This document shows positions 7,708 to 16,441 of a stretch of DNA of 64,000 nucleotides, one piece after another. The translations under genes were made by a program, and so were the position numbers. The notes under the pieces were generated by a model. That model ran no database searches. It saw only the letters and a program-made list of their open reading frames with translations, and was not told where the DNA came from. The stretch comes from Bryobacter sp. (GTDB lineage: Bacteria > Acidobacteriota > Terriglobia > Bryobacterales > Bryobacteraceae), in assembly GCA_022843625.1 (NCBI GenBank), contig JALHNH010000031.1, positions 1 through 64,000 of the forward strand, in the 5' to 3' direction. Each line of letters begins with the position of its first letter. The first letter of the stretch is position 1.

Positions 7708-8475
7708 ATGGCTCATCCTGCACAACAATTGATCGAAGCAGGGCATGTCCGGCAAGCGCTTGAAGCGCTTGCCGGACATTTGCGCAATTTCCCAACGGAT
7801 TTGTCTGCCCGGACTTCTATGTTTGAAGCTCTCTGTTTTGCCGGTGAGTTGGATCGTGCCGAGAAACATTTGAATCTCTTGGCCGACTCCAGCGATCAGG
7901 CGAAGTTAGGGGCAATCCTATATTTCTCAGCCATACATGCCGAACGTGAACGGCATGCCATGTACAAGAACCAGGTCTTCCCAAAAACGGTTGCCAAGTC
8001 ACAGCTTTCAGGCAAACTCAATGGCAAGCCATTCTCAGACATTCGCGATGCAGACAAGGATCTCGGAGCGCGCCTGGAAGTCTTCGGCGCTGGATCCTAC
8101 ATGTGGATTCAGTTCGAACATATTTCATCCATTCGCATCGAGGCTCCAAAGAAGTTGCGGGACACTTTGTGGACGCCAGCCTTCATCAACACCACCAAAA
8201 ACTTCAAGGGCGAGGACATGGGCGAAGTCCTGCTTCCTGCCGTATATCCGTTTTCGTTTACCTATTCTGATGAGTCAGTCTGGCTCGGCCGTCAAACACT
8301 CTGGGTGGAGGACGAAGGCAGCAGCTATCCACTAGGACAAAAAGTTCTCATCGTTGACGGCGAAGAAGTGCCTTTTCTTGAAGTCCGTACAATTGAATTC
8401 GATCAACCCGAGGATGAATCCACCGATAATCACCGGGATGATGAGCAATCCGCTTCGATTAGCTTAAACTCCTAA
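7708..8475 (+). CDS. tagJ: T6SS accessory protein TagJ (ImpE/SciE family)
   Basis: A 255-residue ImpE-family protein. The N-terminal third is a TPR-like helical part (AQQLIEAGHVRQALEAL, then FPTDLSARTSMFEALCFAGELDRAEKHL). The second part begins KLNGKPFSDIRDADKDLGARLEVF and has the family's Y-x-W-I-x-F-E-x-I segment. In other species TagJ binds the sheath protein TssB. I start at ATG 7708, just after hcp; the frame is open for 17 more codons but these overlap hcp. The codons for residues 13-24 contain a near-perfect palindrome (7745-7779). tssA follows after 3 bases. Confidence 0.9.
   Translation: MAHPAQQLIEAGHVRQALEALAGHLRNFPTDLSARTSMFEALCFAGELDRAEKHLNLLADSSDQAKLGAILYFSAIHAERERHAMYKNQVFPKTVAKSQLSGKLNGKPFSDIRDADKDLGARLEVFGAGSYMWIQFEHISSIRIEAPKKLRDTLWTPAFINTTKNFKGEDMGEVLLPAVYPFSFTYSDESVWLGRQTLWVEDEGSSYPLGQKVLIVDGEEVPFLEVRTIEFDQPEDESTDNHRDDEQSASISLNS
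7745..7779 (+). repeat. Perfect 17-bp inverted repeat just downstream of hcp
   Basis: Bases 7745-7761 are the exact reverse complement of 7763-7779, with a single G between them. As RNA it would fold into a stem of about 16 base pairs with a 3-base loop. It lies 42 bases after the hcp stop and inside the early codons of tagJ. No clear T-run follows (ATTTGCGCAATTT). It could slow or partly stop transcription, or protect the upstream mRNA, so that Hcp is made in excess over the genes that follow; that function is inference. Confidence 0.85.
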
Positions 8476-8478
8476 AGA

Positions 8479-10299
8479 ATGCCCTTTCGTGAAGACATCC
8501 TAAATCCGGTGCCGGGTGACAATCCCGGCGGTGCAGACCTGCGTTATGACCCTGTCTACGACAAGATCAAGGAAGCGCGTCGAGAAGAAGAAGACATAGA
8601 TCAAGGCGACTGGAAGCGGGAACGCAAAGTCGCTGATTGGCCGCTCACTACCAAGCTATGCGAAGAGGTACTAGCCACCCGCTCCAAGGACCTTCAACTC
8701 GCAGCCTGGCTCACGGAGGCTGCAGTACGCCAACGTGGAAGCGAGGGCATTCTTGAAGGTCTCTCACTCGTTCATGGGCTACTCGATAAATTTTGGGATC
8801 ACCTTTACCCCGAACTCGAAGACGGCGACGCTGAATTTCGCGCCACTCCTCTCGATTGGCTGTCCAATCAACTGACTCGTTTGCTTCAAGACCTCAAGCT
8901 GACCAAGGACGGCTATTCCTACCTCAAGTTCAAGGAATCCAGAGACGTTGGTTACGAAGAAGGGACTGCCAGCGAAAAGGCAATTGAAACTCGCAAGATC
9001 AAACTGGACGAAGGCAAACTTGCACCAGAGTTGTTTGATGAGTCTTTCGATCAAACACCCAAGGCTTTCTACGTTGCACTCTTTGCTTCTCTGCACCAGA
9101 TTCTGAGCGACACCAAATCTCTGTCGGATCTCTGTGACGAGAAGTTTGGCGACTATTCTCCATCCTTCTCCCGGTTTGTACAGCTCACTGAAGAAGTTAA
9201 GCAGGCCGCGAAGAATTTCCTCGACAAAAAGCGAGAAACGGAACCTGACCCGATTGAGGAAGTCGCTGAAGCGAGCGCCTCTGGTGAAGAGTCGGGCACA
9301 GGAGAATCAGGTCCTGCCGCCCCACAAGGCTCTGGCATCAACATTGCCGCGTTCACTGGAGCAGAACCTGGCAGCCGTAAATCGATCATCGAAGGGTTGG
9401 TTCACGCAGCGGCTCAATTGCGTCAGATGGATCCGGTAAATCCAGGATCCTATCTGATGATGCGTGGCTTGCGTTTTGGAGAATTGCGGGCGGCTGCCTC
9501 CAAGGGCGAAATGCGCTCGCTTGAGGCACCCCCAACAGAAATTCGAAGACAGCTTCGCGTCTACTTGCTGGACTCGAAATGGAAAGAACTGCTCGATCTG
9601 ACTGAAGCCAGCCTCGCTCTTCCCGCAAGTAGAGCCTGGCTTGATCTGCATCGCATGACGGCGGAAGCCTGCGTCGGATTGGGGGACGAGTACAATGGCG
9701 TAAATCAGGCCATTCGCGGTGAAGTGCGCACTCTGTTGAGGGATGTCCCTGAAATCCGCACGGCCGTCCTGATGGATGACACTCCGGCTTGTAACCCGCA
9801 AACTCTGGCTTGGCTGGACGAGCTCAACGATGACCCTCCCGCTCTGGCAGAGACCGAAGAATCAGATCCGTCGACGGCAATACCAATTCCTCCCATCAGA
9901 AGCAGTCCCCTGCCCTGGCGAAAAAGAGTGGCAGACCCTTTTCGTGTGGCTGTTGAAGCGCTCCGACGAGGTGACAAAGCCAAGGCGCTTGAGATCATGC
10001 GGAATGAAGTAGAGACCCAGCCATCGGCTCGCGGCAAGTTTCTGAGGCGTTTACAGGTAGCAGAACTTTGCGTTCAGGCTAACGCCAAGGACATTGCCCA
10101 ACCCTTTTTGGATGATGTCAAAGCAAAGCTCGTTGAATTCAAGATCCCCGATTGGGAAGACAGATCGATCGTGGTTCAAGCACTGGTAAACCTCTACCTC
10201 TACCATGAATCAACGGCCGACGATTCTACAGAACGCTCGATGGTCTTTAGCCAAATTTGCCGGTTAGACCCTGTTCGGGCTTTATCTCTGAGATCCTAG
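8479..10299 (+). CDS. tssA: T6SS cap/baseplate protein TssA (ImpA N-terminal family)
   Basis: A 606-residue protein beginning with the ImpA-type domain: LNPVPGDNPGGADLRYDPVYDKIKEARREE, then VADWPLTTKLCEEVLATRSKDLQLAAWLTEAAVRQRG, and LLDKFWDHLYPELEDGD. TssA primes and caps tail-tube/sheath polymerisation. Residues about 255-285 are a low-complexity acidic/proline linker. The C-terminal part is helical, with a second helical block near 475-600. The length is larger than the short TssA class. It starts 3 bases after tagJ, and tssE follows after 18 bases. Confidence 0.93.
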   Translation: MPFREDILNPVPGDNPGGADLRYDPVYDKIKEARREEEDIDQGDWKRERKVADWPLTTKLCEEVLATRSKDLQLAAWLTEAAVRQRGSEGILEGLSLVHGLLDKFWDHLYPELEDGDAEFRATPLDWLSNQLTRLLQDLKLTKDGYSYLKFKESRDVGYEEGTASEKAIETRKIKLDEGKLAPELFDESFDQTPKAFYVALFASLHQILSDTKSLSDLCDEKFGDYSPSFSRFVQLTEEVKQAAKNFLDKKRETEPDPIEEVAEASASGEESGTGESGPAAPQGSGINIAAFTGAEPGSRKSIIEGLVHAAAQLRQMDPVNPGSYLMMRGLRFGELRAAASKGEMRSLEAPPTEIRRQLRVYLLDSKWKELLDLTEASLALPASRAWLDLHRMTAEACVGLGDEYNGVNQAIRGEVRTLLRDVPEIRTAVLMDDTPACNPQTLAWLDELNDDPPALAETEESDPSTAIPIPPIRSSPLPWRKRVADPFRVAVEALRRGDKAKALEIMRNEVETQPSARGKFLRRLQVAELCVQANAKDIAQPFLDDVKAKLVEFKIPDWEDRSIVVQALVNLYLYHESTADDSTERSMVFSQICRLDPVRALSLRS

Positions 10300-10317
10300 A
10301 ACGAGGTGGTGCGCTAA

Positions 10318-10815
10318 GTGGCATTTCAGCTCGATGTTCTGGTAACGCTTTCGGTTCTAGACCGCCTGATCGACACCGATCCCAAGAACAACTCCGAGGC
10401 CCCGCTCACGCGAGGGGAATCTTTGAGAAGATTGCGCGTTGCTGTGCGCCGCGATCTGGAATGGCTTCTGAATTCGCGCCGTATTGCGGTCCCACCAGAT
10501 GCGGCATTGCTTGAATTGAACAAGTCTGCCTATGTCTTCGGGTTGCCAGACATCTCTTCGATCCAGCTATCGAGCCATTTCGAGCAGAACAAACTTTTGG
10601 CCTCAATCGAGAAGGCGATAGAAGTCTTTGAGCCACGCATGAAGAATGTTCGAGTCATCCCGATGCTCGATGACTCGGCAAAATCAATCCAGCGGCTGGA
10701 TTTCCGAATTGAAGGCCTTTTGTTGATGGATCCGGCTCCGGAACAAGTCTCATTCGACACCACGCTCGACGGGGTGAATCAAACTTACCGCGTCAAAGCA
10801 GAAGGGCGCTCATAA
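10318..10815 (+). CDS. tssE: T6SS baseplate protein TssE (gp25-like)
   Basis: A 165-residue gp25/lysozyme-like baseplate protein. Visible features are VLDRLIDTDP near the start, the LRRLRVAVRRDLEWLLNSRR helix, ELNKSAYVFGLPDISS, and the C-terminal LDFRIEGLLLMDPAPEQVSFDTTLD. TssE forms the wedge with TssF and TssG. The start is GTG at 10318, supported by a GAGGTGG site about 10 bases upstream. tssF follows after 6 bases. Confidence 0.94.
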   Translation: MAFQLDVLVTLSVLDRLIDTDPKNNSEAPLTRGESLRRLRVAVRRDLEWLLNSRRIAVPPDAALLELNKSAYVFGLPDISSIQLSSHFEQNKLLASIEKAIEVFEPRMKNVRVIPMLDDSAKSIQRLDFRIEGLLLMDPAPEQVSFDTTLDGVNQTYRVKAEGRS

Positions 10816-10821
10816 GCTGAC

Positions 10822-12660
10822 ATGCGCGACGAACTGCTGCTCTATTACGAACGCGAACTCACTTACATCCGTCAACTGGCGGCAAACTTTGCTGAGCGTT
10901 ACCCCAAAATTGCCTCGCGCCTGGTTCTGGAAGGAGACAAGTGTGAAGACCCGCACGTAGAACGGCTTCTCGAGGGGTTTGCATTTCTTGCCGCCCGGGT
11001 TCATCTCAAAATTGACGACGAATTCCCCGAGCTGACTGAAGCCATCCTGGGCATCGTCTACCCACACTTCATTCAGCCAATTCCTTCGATGTCCATTGTC
11101 GAATTCGAACTGGACCCCTCTAAGGGCACTCTCGACAAAGGCCTATTGATTCCGCAGGGTTCCGTCTTATATTCCAAAGCCGTGCAGGGCGTACCTTGCA
11201 AGTTTCGTACCTGCTACGACCTGACACTTTATCCGGTTAACGCCACAGCAGCTGAATTTGCGACACCAGACCGGCTTCGCCCAGCCATCAAGGCACCTGA
11301 TGCACAATACGCCATACCCATAAGATTCAGTGCACCAGCCGACGTAGAATTAGCGCAGCTCGATCTGGACAAGCTGCAGATCTATCTCAATGGGGAATCT
11401 GCGGTTATCCATTCACTCTATGAAGTGCTTTGCAGTAAAGTGACGCGCATTCTGATCCGAAACCCTCAGGAACCACGTCAGGCAGCGATCGAAATCCCTC
11501 TCGATTCCATTCGGCCGATGGGCTTCGAGAAAGAAGAAGGGGTGCTGAGTTACCCTGGCCGCTCATTCCTCGCCTATCGCTTACTGCAGGAGTTTTTTGC
11601 ATTCCCTGAGAAGTTTTTCTTTCTTGAACTGAAAGGCCTGGCTGAGGTTTTGCGAAAAGGTTTCAAGAACGAATTTGAGGTGATCTTTCTCGTATCGCGA
11701 ATTGATTCTGAAGACGTACGCTTGAGACTTGAGACTGGGATTTCAGCGTCGACTTTTCGAACTTGCGCCACACCGATCATCAACCTTTTCCCTCAAACCT
11801 GCGAGCCGATTCTGCTGGACCAAAAGAAACCGGAATACGCTATCGTTCCGGACGTGCGGCGCATGAATGCTCTGGAAATTCATTCCATCGTCGAAGTCAC
11901 ATCGGTCGACCTAAATCAACAGACCAGCATTACCCACGAACCCTTTTATTCGATTCGTCACGCTCAGCTTTCTCAGAAGCAGCAGAATTTCTACATTGCT
12001 TCCCGCCGGGCCTCTCCGAGAGCCAACGACGAAGGGACTGACATGTATCTGTCGCTGGTCGATCTTGCGTTTCGCCCGAAACACCCGGATGTGGATTCAG
12101 TCACAATCAGGACTTTCTGCACCAATCGAGATCTCCCTTCGCGTCTGCCCTTCGGGATGGAATCTGGAGATTTTGAGCTGGATCTGAGTGCACCACTCAA
12201 GCGGATTGTTGCTTTGCGCAAACCGACTGGCACTCTTCGGCCTTCGATCGGGAAGAACATCTACTGGCGGTTGGTCTCACACCTCTCGCTCAATTACCTG
12301 TCGCTGGTCGAAGAAGGCAAAGACGCGCTTCAACAAATCCTGAACCTGTACAACTTTACGAATTCGCCAGCCAGCGAACGCATGATCAGCAGTATCGTTG
12401 GCCTGAAATCGAAACGGAAATTTGCGCGCCTCGTCTCTGACGATGGCATCGCATTTGCCAGAGGCTCAGAAGTCGAAATCGAACTGGATGAAGATCAGTT
12501 TGTTGGAGGCGGTGTCTACCTTTTTGCAGCTGTACTTGAGCGTTTCCTGGCAAATTACGCGTCGCTGAACAGTTTTACGCAGCTCTCGGTACGGACAATT
12601 CAGAGGAAGGAGCCGCTCAAGCAATGGCCGCCTCGCGCTGGACAGAAGATCCTCGTCTAG
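10822..12660 (+). CDS. tssF: T6SS baseplate protein TssF (VasA)
   Basis: A 612-residue TssF. The N-terminus has the family pattern LLLYYERELTYIRQLAANFAERYPKIASRL, followed by EDPHVERLLEGFAFLAARVHLKIDDEFPELTEAIL and YPHFIQPIPSMSIVEF. TssF is the largest wedge component and binds TssG in a 2:1 ratio in known systems. The last 37 bases overlap the start of tssG in another frame, which suggests coupled translation. Confidence 0.96.
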   Translation: MRDELLLYYERELTYIRQLAANFAERYPKIASRLVLEGDKCEDPHVERLLEGFAFLAARVHLKIDDEFPELTEAILGIVYPHFIQPIPSMSIVEFELDPSKGTLDKGLLIPQGSVLYSKAVQGVPCKFRTCYDLTLYPVNATAAEFATPDRLRPAIKAPDAQYAIPIRFSAPADVELAQLDLDKLQIYLNGESAVIHSLYEVLCSKVTRILIRNPQEPRQAAIEIPLDSIRPMGFEKEEGVLSYPGRSFLAYRLLQEFFAFPEKFFFLELKGLAEVLRKGFKNEFEVIFLVSRIDSEDVRLRLETGISASTFRTCATPIINLFPQTCEPILLDQKKPEYAIVPDVRRMNALEIHSIVEVTSVDLNQQTSITHEPFYSIRHAQLSQKQQNFYIASRRASPRANDEGTDMYLSLVDLAFRPKHPDVDSVTIRTFCTNRDLPSRLPFGMESGDFELDLSAPLKRIVALRKPTGTLRPSIGKNIYWRLVSHLSLNYLSLVEEGKDALQQILNLYNFTNSPASERMISSIVGLKSKRKFARLVSDDGIAFARGSEVEIELDEDQFVGGGVYLFAAVLERFLANYASLNSFTQLSVRTIQRKEPLKQWPPRAGQKILV

Positions 12661-13721
12661 AACCTGCAGCTGAAGAGTACCCTCTGGCTCTGCGTCGCAA
12701 TTGGCTTGACGACCTATTCGCAGACAAGCCCGGAGGCTTTCAGTTCTTTCAGGCTGTGCGTCTTCTCTCCCGCTTGGGCAACGGCCTCGCACCACCCGGA
12801 CTTTTCCCGAAAAGCCCGCAGTTCGAGGTTGTTCGTTTTGGAGTGAACCCCGCGTACTGGTTCCCGCCTTCTCAGGTTCACAGTCTCGAGTGGCCAGAAT
12901 TCAATTCAGAAAAAGTCGCGTGGCAACCCCCTACAATGAGGGTCAACTTCATGGGATTGGTTGGGGCTTCCGGGGTCATGCCCTTGAGCTACTCGGATTT
13001 CGTCCTGGACCGCATTCGCGATAAGGACTCAACGACGCTCGCTTTTCTCGATATCTTCCACCATCGGTTGATATCTCTGTTTTACCAGGCTTGGGAGAAA
13101 TATCGCTTCTGGGTGAGCTATGAGCGGGAGCGGCAGGATCGTATGTCCGGCTACCTGCTCGACTTCATCGGTCTTGGAACACCTGGGCTGACCAACCGGC
13201 AGGCAGTCAGCGATACATCGCTCATCTTCTATTCCGGTTTGCTTTCGATGCAAACAAGATCCGCCCTGGCGCTCGAACAATTTCTTGGCGACTACTTTGA
13301 TGTGCCGATCGCAGTAGAAGAGTTTGGTGGGTCCTGGTATCCGCTGTCGGATGAGGATATCTGCAAGTTTGCAGACCCGGCCACAGAGGCCGAGCAACTT
13401 GGATTTGGAGTCGTTGTTGGAGATGCTGTCTGGGATCGAGCTTCACGCGCCAAGATCTGCGTAGGTCCTCTCAACATCGACCAGTACCGGGACTTTCTAC
13501 CTGGTGGCAATGCCTACAAGCCGCTCGAAGCAGTAACCAGATTTTTTGCCAACGGCGAGTTGATCTTTGAAGTACAGTTGATACTCGACCGCGACAGTGT
13601 CCCGAAGTGCAAACTTGGGATAGACTCGGATTCTCCGCCAAAGCTTGGGTGGCTGACCTGGATGAACACCGCCCAGCAGCGAACGGAAGATCCCGGAGAT
13701 ACCGTTTTTCTTTTGAACTAA
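12624..13721 (+). CDS. tssG: T6SS baseplate protein TssG
   Basis: A 365-residue TssG. Recognisable parts are FQFFQAVRLLSRL near residue 40, the VRFGVNPAYWFPPSQV strand, VNFMGLVGASGVMPLSYSDFVLDRIRDKD, and FLDIFHHRLISLFYQAWEKYR, all typical of the family. The chosen ATG lies inside the end of tssF with a GGAAGGAG-like stretch upstream. Its C-terminal residues run to 13721; tssH follows after 16 bases. Confidence 0.94.
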   Translation: MAASRWTEDPRLEPAAEEYPLALRRNWLDDLFADKPGGFQFFQAVRLLSRLGNGLAPPGLFPKSPQFEVVRFGVNPAYWFPPSQVHSLEWPEFNSEKVAWQPPTMRVNFMGLVGASGVMPLSYSDFVLDRIRDKDSTTLAFLDIFHHRLISLFYQAWEKYRFWVSYERERQDRMSGYLLDFIGLGTPGLTNRQAVSDTSLIFYSGLLSMQTRSALALEQFLGDYFDVPIAVEEFGGSWYPLSDEDICKFADPATEAEQLGFGVVVGDAVWDRASRAKICVGPLNIDQYRDFLPGGNAYKPLEAVTRFFANGELIFEVQLILDRDSVPKCKLGIDSDSPPKLGWLTWMNTAQQRTEDPGDTVFLLN

Positions 13722-13737
13722 ACAACCGGAGGACTTG

Positions 13738-16389
13738 ATGAGCGTCAATCTAAAATCCCTAATCGGGAAACTGAACGACACCACGCGGAACACAATGCAG
13801 GCCGCAGCTGGATTCTGCTTGCAGCGTACGCATTATGACGTCGAAATTGAACACTTCCTGATGAAGCTGCTCGAGAACGCGGGAGGCGACTTTCCGGCCA
13901 TTCTCAAGGCCTTCGACATAGACAAGTCGAAGCTTGCTGCTCAACTTACCGGTTCGCTCGACAAACTCAAGAGCGGTAATGCACGCACTCCGGTGCTTGC
14001 TCCCACTCTAGTCAAAATGTTGAGTGAGGCCTGGTCTGCCGCGTCGCTCGACTTCGATTCCGGTAACGTCCGCACGGGCTACTGCATCATTGCCTTGACG
14101 CAGAACGAAGAGCTGGTACGACTCATGGGTGATGTGTCGAAGGAGTTCAAGAAGATCGACGCGAAGTCGCTCAAGGATAACTTCATTGCCATCTGCGGAT
14201 CCTCTTATGAGAGCTCGGAGATGAAGGACCTCGGTGAAGGCGAGCCCTCTGCAGCGGCGGGCACCCCTGGCCCCGATGGCGCACCTCGGGTCAACCCCAA
14301 CTCCAAATCTCCGAACCTCGATGCTTACACGATCAACCTCACCGAAAATGCCAAGAACGGCAAGATCGATACGGTGCTGGCTCGTGATTTCGAGATCCGG
14401 CAGGTAGTCGATATTCTTACTCGCCGCCGTCAGAACAATCCGATTCTGGTGGGTGAGGCTGGTGTCGGCAAAACGGCGATTGTCGAAGGTCTCGCCCTTC
14501 GCATCGTCGCCGGCGACGTGCCTCCGCCGCTCAAGAATGTCACCCTTCGCACGTTGGACCTCGCTCTGCTTCAGGCAGGCGCAAGTGTCAAGGGTGAGTT
14601 TGAGAATCGCCTTAAGGGCCTGATTGACGAGGTGAAGAAGTCACCAACTCCGATCATTCTCTTCATTGACGAAGCCCACACCATGATTGGTGCTGGCGGT
14701 CAGGCCGGCCAGAACGATGCTGCCAACTTGCTGAAGCCCGCACTGGCTCGCGGAGAGTTGCGTACCCTTGCTGCTACCACCTGGGCCGAATACAAGAAGT
14801 ACTTCGAAAAAGACCCTGCTCTCGCCCGCCGCTTCCAGCTAGTAAAGGTGGATGAGCCGAGTGAATACAACTGCCAGCTGATGCTGCGCGGGATTCTACC
14901 AATGCTCGAGAAGCACCACAATGTGCTGATTCTCGATGAAGGCCTCGCTGCTGCAGTGAAGCTGTCTCATCGCTACCTGCCCGATCGCCAGTTGCCAGAC
15001 AAGGCTGTAAGCGTACTGGATACCGCTTGCGCCAGATTGTCGCTTGGCCAGAACTCAGTGCCTCCGGCAGTGGAAGCCGCACAGCGAGAGATCGACGATT
15101 ATGACGTTCAGACTCGGGTTCTCAATCGTGAGCTTGAAATCGGCGCCGATCACAAGGAACGCCTTGGTGAGATTGCCGAAAAGAAACTTGTCGCCGAAAC
15201 GAAGCTGAAGGAACTCAAGGATCGATGGGAGCAGGAAGGCGCCATCGTCAACGAGATCCGCGAGATTCGCGATCAGATCATGGCAAACACGGAAGGCATC
15301 GACAAAGAAGACCTTCGCAGCAAGATTAACGCCAAGACAAAAGAACTTGAAGCCCTGCAGGGCGAGAGCCCGTTGATGCGTGTCTCGGTGGACGCTCAGG
15401 TGGTAGGAGAAGTAATCGCTGCCTGGACTGGTATCCCGATTGGCAAGATGCTCAAGGATGAGATCCAAACTGTTCTTGAACTCGAGAAGCATCTCTGCGC
15501 CCGCGTTATCGGCCAGGATCATGCGATGCATGCCATCTCAGAACGCATCAGAACCAACAAAGCGGGGATGGACGATCCGGTTAAGCCCGTTGGCGTCTTC
15601 ATGCTTGTTGGCCCCTCGGGTGTCGGTAAGACTGAAACCGCGCTGGCCATCGCTGACATGCTTTATGGTGGCGAGGACAACATGATCGCCATCAACATGA
15701 GCGAGTTCCAGGAAGCGCATACTGTGTCTACGCTGAAGGGTTCGCCTCCCGGATATGTGGGTTATGGCGAAGGTGGTGTTCTCACTGAAGCCGTTCGCCG
15801 CAGGCCGTACTCGGTGGTCTTGCTTGACGAAGTCGAAAAGGCTCACCCCGACGTGCTCGAACTCTTCTTCCAGGTCTTTGATAAGGGCCGCATGGAAGAC
15901 GGCGAAGGCCGCGAGATCATCTTCCGCAACAGCGTGATCATCCTGACGTCCAATGCGGCGACAGATACCTTGATGAAGCTGGTGGCAGACCCGGAAACGA
16001 TGCCGTCACCCGAAGGAATCATCACAGCGATGAAGCCTGAGCTCGACAAGATCTTCAAGCCGGCCTTCCTCGGCCGTATGGTGATCATCCCCTACTACCC
16101 GGTTCGGGACGAAGTGCTGAAGACGATCGTCAAACTGAAGCTGGGTAAGATTCAGAAGCGCCTCAAGGCAACTCACAAGATCGAGCTTGCCGCTGGTGCC
16201 GACGTAATCGATGCCGTAGCAGCACGCTGCACCGAAGTAGAATCGGGCGCTCGCAACGTCGACAACATCCTTACCAACACGGTACTACCGGACATCAGCC
16301 GGCGTGTGCTGGGCATGATGGCAGAGGGCATTCGCCCCGAGCTGATCACGATCACGGTTGGAGCCGACGGCAACTTCCAGTACGTTTAA
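13738..16389 (+). CDS. tssH: T6SS sheath-disassembly ATPase TssH (ClpV)
   Basis: An 883-residue AAA+ protein of the ClpB/ClpV class that pulls apart the contracted sheath. The N-terminal Clp repeat domain covers about residues 1-150. The first ATPase module has Walker A GEAGVGKT near 239-246 and Walker B LFIDEAH. A coiled-coil middle region follows (about 430-560). The second module has GPSGVGKTE near 625 and [12 protein letters not shown]. The ATG at 13738 is preceded by CCGGAGG, so I reject the TTG one codon earlier. It is the last gene of the main operon, followed directly by a terminator. Confidence 0.96.
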   Translation: MSVNLKSLIGKLNDTTRNTMQAAAGFCLQRTHYDVEIEHFLMKLLENAGGDFPAILKAFDIDKSKLAAQLTGSLDKLKSGNARTPVLAPTLVKMLSEAWSAASLDFDSGNVRTGYCIIALTQNEELVRLMGDVSKEFKKIDAKSLKDNFIAICGSSYESSEMKDLGEGEPSAAAGTPGPDGAPRVNPNSKSPNLDAYTINLTENAKNGKIDTVLARDFEIRQVVDILTRRRQNNPILVGEAGVGKTAIVEGLALRIVAGDVPPPLKNVTLRTLDLALLQAGASVKGEFENRLKGLIDEVKKSPTPIILFIDEAHTMIGAGGQAGQNDAANLLKPALARGELRTLAATTWAEYKKYFEKDPALARRFQLVKVDEPSEYNCQLMLRGILPMLEKHHNVLILDEGLAAAVKLSHRYLPDRQLPDKAVSVLDTACARLSLGQNSVPPAVEAAQREIDDYDVQTRVLNRELEIGADHKERLGEIAEKKLVAETKLKELKDRWEQEGAIVNEIREIRDQIMANTEGIDKEDLRSKINAKTKELEALQGESPLMRVSVDAQVVGEVIAAWTGIPIGKMLKDEIQTVLELEKHLCARVIGQDHAMHAISERIRTNKAGMDDPVKPVGVFMLVGPSGVGKTETALAIADMLYGGEDNMIAINMSEFQEAHTVSTLKGSPPGYVGYGEGGVLTEAVRRRPYSVVLLDEVEKAHPDVLELFFQVFDKGRMEDGEGREIIFRNSVIILTSNAATDTLMKLVADPETMPSPEGIITAMKPELDKIFKPAFLGRMVIIPYYPVRDEVLKTIVKLKLGKIQKRLKATHKIELAAGADVIDAVAARCTEVESGARNVDNILTNTVLPDISRRVLGMMAEGIRPELITITVGADGNFQYV

Positions 16390-16391
16390 GC

Positions 16392-16438
16392 AATAAAAAA
16401 GCCCACTCCAGTTTGCGCTGGAGTGGGCCTTTTTTATT
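16392..16438. terminator. Bidirectional intrinsic terminator between tssH and the M16 peptidase gene
   Basis: A perfect 11-bp stem (16401-16411 with 16418-16428) and a 6-base loop are flanked by AATAAAAAA on the left and CTTTTTTATT on the right. It can work in both directions, closing the T6SS operon and the convergent peptidase operon. Confidence 0.95.
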
Positions 16439-16441
16439 GGG

